Positions 11,375-23,193 are shown, numbered from the stretch's first letter. The stretch is 64,000 nucleotides of DNA from Antedon mediterranea (GCF_964355755.1 NC_092678.1:2751922-2815921), one strand, 5' to 3'. Made by a program: numbers and translations. Notes: generated from the letters alone by a model not told the origin.

Positions 11375-12155
11375 TCAATTTAAAACTTAGCTGCCCGTAA
11401 GGGGCTTTTAAAACTTAGCTGCCCGTAAGGGGCTATTAAAACTTAGCTGCCCGTAAGGGGCTATTAAAACTTGGCTGCCTGTAAGGGGCTATAAAAACTT
11501 AGCTGCCCGTAAGTGGCTATTAAAACTTGGCTGCCCGTAAGGGGCTTTTAAAACTAGGCTGCCCGTAAGGGGCTTTTAAAACGTAGCTGCCCGTAAGTGG
11601 CTATAAAAACTTAGCTGCTCGTAAGTGGCTATTAAAACATAGCTACCCGTAAGGTGCAATTAAAACTTAGCTGCCCGTATTAAGGGGCTATTAAAACTTA
11701 GCTGTCCGTAAGGTGCTATTAAAACTTAGCTGCCCGTAAGGGGCTATTAAAACTTAGCTGCCCTTAAGGTGCTATTAAAACTTAATTGCCTGTTGGTGAC
11801 TTTTAAAACTTAGCTGCCCGTAAGGGGCTGTTCAAACTTAGGTGCCCGTAAGTGGCTATTCAAACTTGGTGCCCGTAAGGGGCTATTCAAACTTTGTTGC
11901 CAATAAGTGGCTTTTATAACTTTGCTGCCAGTAAGGGGCTATTCAAACTTGGGTGCCCATAATGGGCTATTCAAACTTAGGTGCCCGTAAGGGGCTATTC
12001 AAACTTGGGTGCCCGTAAAGGGCTATTCAAACTTAGGTGCCCGTAAGGGGCTATTCAAACTTTGCTGCCAGTAAGGGGCTATTCATACTTTGCTACCAGT
12101 AAGTGGCTATTCAAACTTTGCTGCCAGTAAGGGGCTTTTAAAACTTAGTCACCAA
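11375..12155 (+). repeat. minisatellite array 2, ~28-bp unit related to array 1
   Basis: About 27 copies of 'ctgcccgtaaggggctatt' plus 'aaaacttag'. The core 'ctgcc.gtaagggg' and the end 'aaaacttag' are shared with array 1, while the centre differs ('ctatt' against 'aaattt'). A later sub-family has 'caaacttaggtgcccgtaa'. The two arrays clearly share ancestry but expanded separately. Confidence 0.95.
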
Positions 12156-13095
12156 TGAGTGGTGAATTTATACTTAATAATATAATTTAATTAATATAAT
12201 TTAATTAGTATAATTGAATTACATTAAATTGAAATTGTAGCTTAATAGTTTGTTTTGGTTGAGTTTATACATACAGTGGTCTACACACAGTGAACACAAC
12301 ATGCACACAGTTGGTTACTACAAACATTAATAATAATAAAAAAATAAACAAACTTACACTAAAATAAATAATGGCTTCTCTTAAGATAGGAATAGTTGGT
12401 ACCGTATCTGAAGGGTAAATGAGTTGGGCAGTATAACAATTACACTGTGCTGTCCTGAAAACGAAGTCGTTGGGTTTGGTATTACCAGAGAGTCAACCTT
12501 ATTAAATTATATAATCCAAATTATGTACTGCACAATTTGTTTTCTTGAGCTAATTATAGGCATCAAAATTATTGACATCTAATTTTCGGAGACCAGTTTG
12601 GCTTTATTTTCCACAACAAGATTGGTTGCGTTTGTGTCGTGCGAAGCTATGACAAGCTTTGTTCAACATAAATGCGTCTAATTTGATGTTTTGGGAATTT
12701 AGTCTTAGAACCTTTTACCTTTTTTTTACTGTAAATATTAATATAAAATAACCTTTTGGCTAATGATATAGTCGAATGGATATCAAAACTACACAAATAT
12801 CAAATTCTATTAAAAATCATTTGTTTTTAATATATTATTTTATTAATAATGTTTGTTAAATACAGTATTAGTTCAATATCTAAATTTTAATATAAATATA
12901 TATTCAACTATTAATTCCTATGCTCACATATGCATATAATTCCACTCCTGAGAACGTCCGGTGTGCCCAGGGCGATTCCCTCATGTGTCAGCGTCCCTGC
13001 ATTGGAGTATTGGGTTCTCACTTGTGTTAAATGGTTTTTCTGTAGTTTACATTGAACTTTAATCGTTTTCGATTGAAGCTAGTGTCTTTGACTTT
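12156..13095. other. AT-rich DNA without a recognisable gene
   Basis: No conserved protein motif and no phase-compatible exons are visible. It lies between minisatellite array 2 and the right end of the 4-kb unit. Confidence 0.5.
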
Positions 13096-13309
13096 CTAGA
13101 TGTCTTGGAGCATTCTTGCAGCTTGGTGGTTGTGGCGGACATGACTTGGGGACATATTCAATGTGTAGTTGTGTGGGTTAACACTCATTGGTGTAGTGGG
13201 GCACATAGGGGGTGTTGCAGAGGGGTGCTTTTTTTTTGGCTCGAAAAATAAACACCACACACAATGTACATTTGTTTGTCTTTTATTAAAGTGGCTGACC
13301 ACCAACCGC

Positions 13310-13640
13310 CAGAGGGCGCCCTTTAAACTACTAGCCACAATGTAGAGGGCGCCCTCATCCAATAAAAAAAATCGGCGTAGGAGTCCCTACAGAGCCAATT
13401 TCCAACCAGATGAGGGCGCCTTTCACACAAACAACACTATAGAGGGCGCACTCCCATTAAAAAACGCCCTCACAAACGAAAAAAAAAATTGGCGTAGGAG
13501 TCCCTTACGAGACCTTTTTCCATCAGATGAGGGCACCCTTTTTGCCAATCACAATATAGAGGGCGCACTTTTTATAGAACGCCCTCATTTAATACAAACG
13601 ATAGTGCCACTTTTTTTTACGCCAAATGAGGGCGCTTTCC
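13310..13640. repeat. GAGGGCGC-rich triplicated repeat
   Basis: Three diverged copies of about 95-115 bp lie head to tail (about 13336-13433, 13434-13548 and 13549-13640). Each begins with a '(t)atagagggcgc' word and ends with 'atgagggcgcc' or a variant. The first two share 'ggcgtaggagtccct'. The words GAGGGCGC and GCGCCCTC occur in both orientations, so each copy is partly palindromic. Confidence 0.75.
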
Positions 13641-14664
13641 AGTGGCAGAAAAAGTAATCATTCATTCTACATACCTGTTACTGTTAGCCTTCTTTCTAGC
13701 TGCCAGTACAGCAACTTTTTTTCTTACCTTTACAAATATGCCTACCACTCTACCGCAATTAATAACAATATGCCTACCACTAAATAATAATTATATGCCT
13801 AAACTAAATCGTGTGAATATCTTAAAAGTATATTATCATATGCCAACCAGATTAAACAGTTTTAATAGATTAGAAAATAATAAAATGTGAAATCAGACGA
13901 TAAACAAGTATACATGCCTACATGACTAAAATACAGCATAGAAGATGTGAAATCAGATGATAACATGAAGTATATATATGCCTACCAGACTAAAATATGT
14001 GCAATCATAATGAACAGTTTATAAAAATAAATGCAAACAATTGATGCAATGCTGAAATTCATATGCCTATGACTAAAGATATAATATGCCAATACTAAAA
14101 CTTGAATAAAGTTAAAAAATAGACACAACACAGGGATTAACTTTATTGAGGTTAGGGCTAATTACAAAGACAATGGCAATCAGATGGAGCAGCTGGATCG
14201 CGGATGATTATGTTGGAAATAGTAGATATAGTTGAAATTCTCTGTACTATAGTACAGCGATTTCCAAAAAAATGGACAAAAGGGCTGTTATATGTGTCAG
14301 TCAAATGAAACTATATTTTGGTGCAGCTGGTGAAAATATATGGTCATGAAAATGTAGCTTTCCACACAAAGAATACTTCATTAAAATCAAGTTTCCAATT
14401 CTGTTTCACCTGAAAGATAACAAAATATAATAAATATTTAATTTTTAGGATTTGTTTTTCTGCTCCTTTTGTTTTGTACACACCTTATTTGAGTTCAGTG
14501 CCAGTAATAGAGTATTTGATATAAATGCTTGAGTGCATCACCAGATGTGTTATGCAAATTTTATGTAAATTAGAACTTTGCATGCTTGAGCAATGTAAGT
14601 TCATTTGGCATGTGTAGCTTGTTGTGCAAGGACACAGCATGGAAGGCTAGTACAATGGTTTATA

Positions 14665-14820
14665 GGAGCTGACTTAAGCCTGTACTGAAAGGCTTACTAA
14701 GCCTGGAGCTGACACAAGCCTGTACTGAGAGGCAATTACTAAAGTCTAGAACTGACACAAGCCTGCTCAGACTGAGAGAGTTATTAAGCCTGGAGCTGAC
14801 TCAAGCCTAGGCTTTACCTA
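14665..14820 (+). repeat. degenerate tandem repeat, ~50-bp unit
   Basis: About four copies of 'gagctgacacaagcctg' plus 'tactgagaggc.ttactaa' lie head to tail. Units differ by substitutions and short indels. Confidence 0.6.
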
Positions 14821-15911
14821 GAAGCTTGTCTGCGGTTGACTGTAGCAATGAGGGACAGTCAGAAGGAGGTGAGTTAAAATAGAAATGTAATATAAGAGTT
14901 TACCATATAACAATTTTGTGTCTGTATATTTATGATTGCTTTTTATTAATATTGAATTAAAATGATATGTCATTAAATTTCTTTCTTTATAGAGATATAG
15001 AGATTTTTAAATAAATTTTGGTTATAATAAAGAGGGTGGGTGCTTTGTTTATTTAAAGTTAGGCTGGGCGGAATCTACACCCCAGTAGGATTACATAAAT
15101 CAAGCACATGCTATGCTAACATGTTATTTGAAAATTTTATGCAATTTCTTAGTTAAAAATAATGATTGATTCCGAAAGACTGCTCATCACACAAGGGTAA
15201 TTTGCGTCAACTACACCGGACGCTATAGAATCCGTTGTGTTTTTACTTTTTTTAAACTTTAGTTAGGCTGGGTTCAAAATTTGGTGTCCAACTGCAAGTC
15301 ATTTTGTATTTTAAACTAAAAACCATCGAACCTTACATTACCTTTCGTGTTTAGCTACAACAGCTGATCTGTGTTATCATCTAATCTTTATCTGGTTAGA
15401 AGAGTTCCTGAAAAATATTTTGAAAAAAATTATTTTAAAAGTGATCAAAAATATTCAGTAATTCATAACAAATAAACATGTTAAAAAAAAAAGGAATGCA
15501 CTATATTGAAATTAACTGAACAGACTCATAGATGCTTTATTGAGTTATTCAAAATTAGAGGGAGCTGTATACATTAGGACCAATTTGGACGTTGCGCACT
15601 TAAAGTCATAATTAATTGATAATTAGTAGTTTTTTAATTAATGTAGAATAACATTTTTATTTGATATGCCATTTAAGTGTAGCCATGCATAACAAATTGT
15701 AGGCAATGTTTTATAATATTCAACATACCATCATTTTTTTTTCTTTATAAACTGTGATTCAAAAACATACTTCTAGGTAAAAAAGTGATGTTGAGTGTCG
15801 ATGTAGTTCCTGCAAGATTTAAGAAAAATAGTATATTAAGTGATGATATATCTGGTACAATTATTTGCATATTCAAGGTTTCAGTTCAGGATGGAGCTAT
15901 AATTATTATAT

Positions 15912-16190
15912 TACCCACAGCATTGTCATTTTTTCAGTAATTTTCCTTTGGATTTATATATCTTTATCGTTTAAAATTAATTAATTAAATTTCAGTATAT
16001 CACCGGGCAGTTTAGAATTAATGTACTTTGCCTAATGTGTCGATATATATATTTATTTCTGGCTGTTTTACTTATCGTTTTGATTTAACTTTTCGCTTTT
16101 TTTTTTGTATCTCCATTGAGATCCAGCCACTGATACCCACAGCATTGTCATTTTTTCAGTAATTTGCCTTTGGATTAATATATATTTAGC
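15912..16190 (+). repeat. direct repeat pair of ~60 bp
   Basis: 'acccacagcattgtcatttt' plus 'ttcagtaatttgcctttgga' occurs at 15912-15970 and again at 16131-16190. Between them, at 16058-16126, lies a dispersed repeat that also occurs at 33396-33462. Confidence 0.65.
16058..16126 (+). repeat. dispersed repeat, copy 1
   Basis: The words 'ctggctgttttactt', 'atcgttttgattt' and 'cttttcgctttttttt', then 'gtatctccattga', recur in the same order at 33396-33462. This is a dispersed repeat of unknown class. Confidence 0.6.
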
Positions 16191-17645
16191 CTTATTATTT
16201 ATTTTTTATTCAGTAGATTTCGTATTGAATACATAATTATTTATGCCCACTACACCAGTACTTATACTATTTTAATCATAAAGCAAACAATTTTATAAAA
16301 TAATACACTTAACTTAAAACTTACTCATAAAATGTCAAAATTATGACTTCTCAGATGTGTCTTCTTAGTACTTTGTCATACCTGAAAATAAAAGATGATA
16401 GTTAAAATCTAGAATGCAAAATTTAAAAATGAATATGGTATGATTAAATTGGCACTTTCGGCCTTTCCCCATTCATATTAAATAAAATTTATTATTTTAA
16501 AAAATAAAATAATTTTTATACAAACTATACTCAGTACCCTCATTTGAAAATAATATTCTATGAATTGTGACAGGTGTGAAGATATTCAAATGTGTAGGGA
16601 TACCCATTGTGTAGGCCTATTAATAATGGAACCATTAACGCGAATGGTGTAGCCAAGCAACAGGGCCTAAGTACGTACTTCGCACTGCACTGGCTGGTGG
16701 TGGTGTGCATCCATCGAACGTGGAAGAGGCCCTAGCGAAGCACCACTTTTATATTAATTAAACTGACGTCTACTGATGTTATAATAATCTTGCATGACTT
16801 TTAAAGATGTACATATTTATATTATATATTTTTTGCCTTCTGTCAAATCAGTAGGCTTATTATACTTACTTTTATTATCGTTTTTTGATGGTGGAAAAGT
16901 CAAGCAGCAGAGGGTCCGCAGCAGAGAAAAAAAGAAATCAGCGCAGACAATTGAAAATCCCGTGATCTGATTGGTCAATAGTCAGCTAGGGACTTCTGAC
17001 TCACTCTCTGAAACCCGTCCGATTTGTTTTCAGAGTTGCGCAATCGCAGTATGTATTAAAATATTATTTTTGTTTTTGTTTAAAAGAAAGGTTATTTTGG
17101 TTATAAATAAGTTATCATACTCTTTTTATCTAAAATAAAACGCATAAAATCTTCCAAAAGTTAATTTTTGTCGGAACTTGGTTGACAAAATATTCACGTT
17201 GGTGGCGCTCGTTTTTGTTTATATTGTGACTATTGACGCGTGAACTAGTTTGGTCTTTAAAAAAACACATTTTCCCACATCAATTACTGTATTAGCATAA
17301 GAAATCTGTTTGTTTAGTATGTAGTAACTGATGCCTGTTTGGATATATAGTATGTACAGATAGTGAGAAACAAATTAGATTACAATTTTAACATTTGTAT
17401 ACAGTAGTTTTTATTATAGAGGGCAGGCTAGCTAGCTAGGCCTACTACTTTAGTCTACTGTCTAGTCTCTAGAGAGTATGTAGAGGTCCTACCTGTCCTG
17501 TAACCTAGCTAGCTAGCCTTAACAGAGTCTATCCAGCATACTACTAGCTAGCCTGTAAAAGCACACATTTACACAGTCGACCATGCAGCTAGAAAACTTG
17601 TCTTTTTAGATGTATGCTGATATAATGATAAAATAATATAATTAA

Positions 17646-18002
17646 TCATATGCATATTTCCAATAATTTTAACTTGTCAAATGCGAGGTACTCAATAGAT
17701 AAATACAAATATTCTTTTTTTCCGCGTATTGTAAGAGCATGGAATGTACTTCCAGAATGCATTAAACAAGCATCATCATTACAAATCTTTAAATCAACAC
17801 TTTGGACAAACATAGATGATTGCACAATCACTATTGCACCACCTAATAGCATGTACTGTCATGGGCTTCAATTTAATGCAGCAATCGATTTATGTGTATT
17901 AATGTATGGACGTTGATTTGTTTGTTTTTTCATTATTGTTTGGTCAGTTTAGTGAAATTGTGAAATTTATAAATTTATAAATAAAAAAAAAAAAAAAAAA
18001 AT
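17646..18002 (+). mobile_element. 5'-truncated non-LTR retrotransposon (LINE) 3' end
   Basis: The frame 17650-17916 encodes 'FFPRIVRAWNVLPE', then 'ASSLQIFKSTLW'. This is the characteristic C-terminal tail of reverse transcriptases of LINE families such as CR1, L2 and RTE-like elements. It is followed by a short 3' untranslated segment and a run of about 18 A ending at 18002. The upstream part of the reverse transcriptase is missing, as is usual for 5'-truncated insertions. The insertion lies about 270 bp before the glycerate kinase start codon. Confidence 0.75.
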
Positions 18003-18270
18003 TCAGTTAAGTATAATGTTTGCACACCGAGAAACGCACCCCCCTGGCGCATATACCCATGTGGTCCTTCGTCAGTATCCATCCAGATCCAGATTTGACC
18101 GTTCCATTGGCACAGATGGCCGGCCAATAGTCACCAGAGAAAATTTAAAATTCATAAGCCAAATTCATTTTAAATTCATAGTTGATTTAAATAATAATAT
18201 ATATTTATATATTTATATATATATCCAGGTTTCAATAGTGAACACTTAATAGATAGAAAAAAATGTGGGA

Positions 18271-20733
18271 ATGAAAGTTAATATTCCAAAATATATGCAG
18301 CTTTTCCGATGTTTATCAAATCTTCGAAAAATGAGCAAATCTTTGACTTATGATGCTGAACAGATCTTTGAGGTATCAGTCAATTCTGTCCTCCCGCACC
18401 AGATGGTCAAACGGTCACTACTTGTGGATGGCAACAGACTAGTAGTGGATGGATGTAGTTACAGTATCAACCACAATGTTCATATGGTTGGTTTTGGCAA
18501 GGCTGTTATTGGGATGGCAGCTGCTGTTGAAGAGATTCTTGAAGAACATCTGGTTCAGGGTGTTGTCAGTGTGCCGTTTGGTATCCAGGAATCTTTCAGG
18601 GCTTCTGGTCGGAGGTAAACTATTGTCTATATAAATTAATCCTTAATCTTAATAAATTATAAGTTATTACTTTGTACATTATTTTGGATAAACATTTTAA
18701 ATGAATTGATTTGAATTTAATACAATACTATGTTTATTTAAGTAACAGTTTATTGGGATATCATGATTTAAATTACTTTCTTTTATTTCTTTAGTGACCT
18801 ATTATTAAAATTGGAAAGTAAGGTCAAAGTAGTAGAGGGAGCTGCAGATAACCTTCCTGATGAACCTGCAATGAATGCTGCAAAGGAAATCGCGTCAGTG
18901 GCAGAAAATGTTGGAGAAGATGATATTCTGATTGTTTTGATATCAGGTATGTTGAATTATCCAATTCGATATTCTTTAATAGCATACTGTGAATTGTTTC
19001 TACAAAAAAAAAAACATATTTCAGAAAGAAAAGCATTTAGTGCATAAATCATAAAAAAAAATGTTTTAATCTTTTGGTAGCCAGTATATATCTTTGTTAC
19101 TTTTTGACAATTTTTCTTTCAATATGCATCTCACTAAAATGAATCTTTATTAGTGAATGTTAAGAATGAAGGGATTGTAAACTGATTGTTTCTGTTGCAA
19201 CACCCTGATCGCTTGCTTCAAATAAATAAGTGGGAAAAAGCTAAAGTCATTTGGCCAGTTTTCCTTAAAAAATCATCTTTACTATTAAACACAATTATTT
19301 TTGAAAATTTAAATTAAATAGGAGGTGGTTCTGCTTTGCTTCCGTTGCCTGTGGATCCTGTAACACTAAATGATAAGCTGCAAGCTACCAAAATTCTAGC
19401 AAGGAGCGGTGCTACAATACAAGAACTAAATACAGTCAGAAAGAAACTGTCAAAGTTGAAAGGTGGTGGCCTGGCCAGACTTGCAAAACCTGCCAAGGTA
19501 AAGAAATCAAGTTTGGTTTGGGGTACAACTTTATGCAATTTCTATAAATTGATAAACGATGAGCCAATATGTGGTGTGAAGGCAATTGACACAGTCTATT
19601 GACAATGCAGCAAATTCATCATTTCCTATCATCAATGCATTGTTTTCCAGTTGTTTCTTGGCAACATGGACAACTTTATTTTAGACACAGAGTCAACCAT
19701 GTCAATAAAAAACAGACATGGTTGACCATACTGACAGTCTATTCCATACTTTCTACCTCAACTAACCTAAATAAATGTTTTTAAATTTGTTTAGGTAATC
19801 TCCTTTATTTTATCTGATATCATTAACGACCAACTGGACATGATAGCTAGCGGACCAACTGTTGCAGATGCATCAAATACAAATGATGCACTTGCCATCA
19901 TCTCAAAGTTTGGTGAAGAGACTTCAATGCCATCATCAGTCATGGATACGTTAAAAGAGGCTGCTACAAAACATCAAACCAACAGAATAGAGACAAATTT
20001 CTCTCATGTTCAGAATGTTATTGTTGGCAGTAACAAGATAGCATTGCAAAGAGGTTGTGAGAAGGCTCAAGAGCTAGGCTATTATCCACTGATAATGTCT
20101 TCAGGAATTCATGGGGAAGCAAAAGATTTAGCAGATGCTTACTGTAATCTCTCCATGTTGATTGGACTCTTAATGCAGTATAGAAAATCGGTATTGTCAT
20201 ACAAAGGCATTGAGTTGAAACTGTTGGATAGCATAAACATATTGTCTAAATTTGGTGTCTCTAAATCTTTTGGTGGTCATCTTCTTGAATATATTCCATC
20301 TGCAGATAAACCTCTTTGTTTACTAGTGGGAGGAGAACCCACTGTGACATTAAAAGGAAACGGTAAAGGTGGTAGGAACCAGGAGTTAGCTCTTGCTGCA
20401 GCTGTTCATTGGCAAACAAAATCGGTGGAAGACTTAGCCTGCAGCAATACGTTGACAGCAGGGGATAGAGTGAAGACCGGCTGCCAAATGGTGTTGTTGA
20501 GTGCTGGAACTGATGGACAAGATGGGCCTACAGATGCTGCTGGGGCTATAGCTTATCCGTCCCTGTGTAATGAAGCTAGAAACCTACACCCTCAAGAATT
20601 TCTTGATAATAATGATTCATACTCTTTTTATTCTACATTTAACGATGGAATGTATTTGATAAAAACTGGATTAACTGGTACCAATGTTATGGATATACAT
20701 ATTATGCTTTTCAGTCCAAATACTTCACAATAA
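18271..20733 (+). CDS. GLYCTK: glycerate kinase (MOFRL family)
   Basis: Phosphorylates D-glycerate with ATP in serine and fructose catabolism; vertebrate forms act in cytosol and mitochondria. Coding exons are 18271-18614, 18795-18946, 19322-19497 and 19795-20733, giving 536 residues (human about 523). All three joins are in phase. Motifs visible: VGFGKA (about 73-78), [10 protein letters not shown] (164-173), [15 protein letters not shown], then IASGPT (241-246), GGEPTV (403-408), [10 protein letters not shown] (416-425) and [15 protein letters not shown] (461-475). The last three sit in the MOFRL domain. I chose the ATG at 18271; the basic, hydroxylated N-terminus up to about residue 25 could be a mitochondrial presequence. 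A 5' leader exon may start after the acceptor near 18228. The poly(A) signal is at 20873. Confidence 0.95.
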
Positions 20734-20872
20734 AGTTAAATTTGAATCGTTTAGTCAATAGCCTTTATTTACACTTTAATGGATGGCGAATGACAACAAC
20801 ATAAAAGACTAAATACATTATACTTCATTAATGTAATTTATTGTACTTTTTGTAATTAATTACATTAAAAAT

Positions 20873-20878
20873 AATAAA
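20873..20878 (+). terminator. poly(A) signal AATAAA for glycerate kinase
   Basis: AATAAA lies 140 bases after the stop codon. On the opposite strand, AATAAA words at 20837-20842 and 20764-20769 would serve the convergent membrane-protein gene, so the two predicted 3' ends overlap. Confidence 0.55.
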
Positions 20879-21060
20879 CTTATTTCTACCCATGAATTGT
20901 CTTTTTTAAGGTGCGAATTTGTAGTCTAATTCTTCGAAGGAGAAAAATCTTGCAAAGAATTGATGTCATTTGTTCTGTATTTCTCTTCATACGTTCTGGT
21001 ACGGCCAACTGAGCTCAGTTCATTCTTCTGTATATTGCACTAAAATAAATCTCCGTAATT

Positions 21061-21584
21061 TCAATTTGTTTTTTTATCCGAGGAAGAACTAGATGGCACA
21101 TCTTCACACCTAAAATAAAGTTAGAATACTTGAGTAATTATTTTACAAAGCTTCTAAACAAATGTATAAATAATTAAAACGTATCTTTTAAGTACTCATT
21201 TACCTTGTACTTGAAAGATCTCGTTCTGGACTAGTTGGATTTGAAAAGACTTTAAAAGAAAAGTTAAAGGTTATTAAGGAAAGTATCGTTAATTCATTCA
21301 TTCTTTTGTAGTACTGTACTAGCAATATTTAACAATCTGGCCCACCACTTTAATGTTATACCTTGTTTGATATACATATTTGATATAACCGGTCCATACA
21401 GCCTCCAAGCAACATAGATAAGAAAAAGTAAAACTATGATGGAGTATACAAGTAGTCGACAAATCCTTATTTGTATGTCATCGGAATACCATAGTTGCAT
21501 GATCCATGTTGTCGTGGTAACTGTAGCAGATATATCTTCCTCATTTTCAAACTGTTTTTCAGTATCCATTGCTTTCAACAACAT
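21061..21584 (-). CDS. small single-pass membrane protein
   Basis: I do not recognise the family. Exons 21362-21584, 21204-21249 and 21061-21109 join in phase to a 105-residue protein. Residues 1-40 are hydrophilic and acidic. Residues about 43-60 are a strong hydrophobic helix (core LLVYSIIVLLFLIYVAW), followed by RLYGP. The spliced C-terminus is Ser-rich (SPERDLSS, then SSSSSD). Introns have good acceptors (cttttaaag, tttattttag) and donors (gtataa, gtaaat). If the first intron is retained, a 96-residue form ends at 21294 with a different tail (KWWARLLN). The ATG at 21584 lies just after a plausible acceptor, so a leader exon is likely upstream. It is convergent with glycerate kinase. Confidence 0.6.
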
Positions 21585-21599
21585 TCTAGCTAGTGTAAT

Positions 21600-23140
21600 G
21601 TAAAAACATTAACAGCAGTCAAAGTGCATTTATAGTTTTGCATTACATTAAGTGTGATGCTGTAAATTATTTTTCAATATAATAGGTTATTTAGCATGTA
21701 AAGTAAACGATATAGAAAGAAAACAAACGTCATTGTGATTTAGACATGTATGTAGGCCTATAATTATTAATACTCAAAATAGCCTTAAATTTGTTTTTGA
21801 AAATGCAAAATTTAATCACGAAATCCTATCATGGTCATACACACGATATAGATTGCCCATTCTCTGGAGTTCTTGGTGTTATGTTGAGTTATAATTTTCC
21901 TAGGCCTAAGAGTTATAGATTTACCTTATTCACATCGGCATGCCAGCACGGCAGCTACCCGTACTTACAAATTAACTTACAGATAGAGGATGCCTAGCCT
22001 AAATTTAGATTATACAGGCTTTGATAATAGTTTTATTTTTGTTTTAAGGTGTCCACAATTAAACAAAACAATTACAGCTTAAATATTTAGGACACAAGTT
22101 TACATTTATGATTATTACCTCATTAATTAGGTTGAATCGAAAAACAAATTAATTTAATTTATGGAGGCATCCATGTTTAGGCTCTCCTAGTCAATTTCTT
22201 TTTGCGAAAAATAAATGAAAATAATCTGGTTAAAAATGTTAGTGTACTATCATTTAAATTATCTATAATTGTCTAAATATTATTTATTTATATTTTGATT
22301 TAAAAAAACAAAATTGAGCTAAATTAAAATAATATTAACTCACAATATTTTTAAAAGTCAACTCGGGGTCGATAATTTGTTTACGGTTGCCAAAAAAGCC
22401 TAGATAGTAGCTAGCTATTACGGAACTTTTACTCGGGTTTATCTTTACTTGTGGTGTTTGCATCTAGTTTTCAACGATACATTTAAATCAAACATACTTC
22501 CTGTCGAACGTAAGTAGGCCTATATAATTAACTAATTGGTTAAATAAATTTAGAACCGCTTCTCTTACCAGCCAGACTGCAGGCAGGCCAGGCTAGCCTA
22601 GCCTAGCCACGTCATCTACTTTTCCGACCAGCCAGCAGGTTTAGACCGCGGCGGGGCCGGGAGTGCTGGGTAAAACCGAGTGCTGCAGCACTGACTGGGC
22701 ATGTATAGGCCTAAGCCCTAGGCCTAGATTCGGCTTATTTGTAAATAAATATATTTTAATTTAAATAAAATAGATTAATACTGTTTATATAGATTTTTAC
22801 AATAGCCTACTAGTAATTTAAAATTATTATTGATTAATAATATTAATAACATTTTTAAAAATGGCTATATTATAAATACATTGTAATCTAGGCGCGCCTA
22901 GGCATATTTATGATTCAGGCTGTTCTTAGGCTCTAATTCCTGCATGCAGTAGACCCTATATAACATTTATTTATATTTAAAATTTCAATTTTGTTTTAAA
23001 TTTTCTTTTTTATACTTTGTGAGAATAAACTAGGCCTAACCAAATGTTTTATTGACTATAAAATATGCATAATTTGTATTATCATGTATTATGTATACTT
23101 TCCACAACTGCTGTAACAAAATAATATTGTTTTACATCAG
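21600..23140. promoter_or_regulatory. region upstream of SLC41 and the small membrane-protein gene
   Basis: No coding exon is seen. The stretch 22560-22730 is the most GC- and CpG-rich part nearby ('gcggcggggccggg' and several 'agcctagcc' words) and is the likeliest place for the SLC41 start site and leader exon. The two flanking genes diverge from here, so a shared promoter is possible. This is inference from composition and position. Confidence 0.3.
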
Positions 23141-23193
23141 ATAGCATGCAGTTGTGATGTTGTGTTTAGTAACTGCTCAAACGTAGCATTGCC

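Larger units (their letters stand above)
9273..13231. mobile_element. 4-kb unit with imperfect TIRs and internal minisatellites
   Basis: The left end reads 'aaaaaaagcacccctctgc' then 'caccccctgtgtgc'. The reverse complement of the right end (about 13195-13231) reads 'aaaaaaagcacccctctgc' then 'aacaccccctatgtgc'. Weaker similarity continues inward for roughly 50 more bases. No transposase frame is visible, and most of the interior is two minisatellite arrays. No clear target duplication is seen next to the A/T-run ends. It may be a non-autonomous transposon that carries satellite DNA, but two inverted copies of one small repeat would look the same. Confidence 0.4.
13641..17640. other. repeat-rich intergenic region
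   Basis: I find no recognisable coding exon. Visible structure includes scattered 'atatgcctacca' units with a rough 65-70-bp period (13737-14000), a degenerate repeat at 14665-14820, and a direct repeat pair at 15912-15970 and 16131-16190. A more CpG- and CCAAT-containing patch at about 16640-17060 could be a promoter of an unseen or non-coding transcript. Confidence 0.45.

Noticed and set aside
9985-12155. CRISPR-like regular repeats
   Set aside because: Units lie head to tail without unique spacers and the genome is eukaryotic, so this is a minisatellite.
13096-13362. 88-codon minus-strand frame
   Set aside because: It lies in repeat DNA at the right end of the 4-kb unit and the GAGGGCGC cluster, with no domain and no splice partners.
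18016-18249. 77-codon frame upstream of glycerate kinase
   Set aside because: There is no known motif, it ends in simple AT repeats, and it is more likely leader or intergenic sequence.
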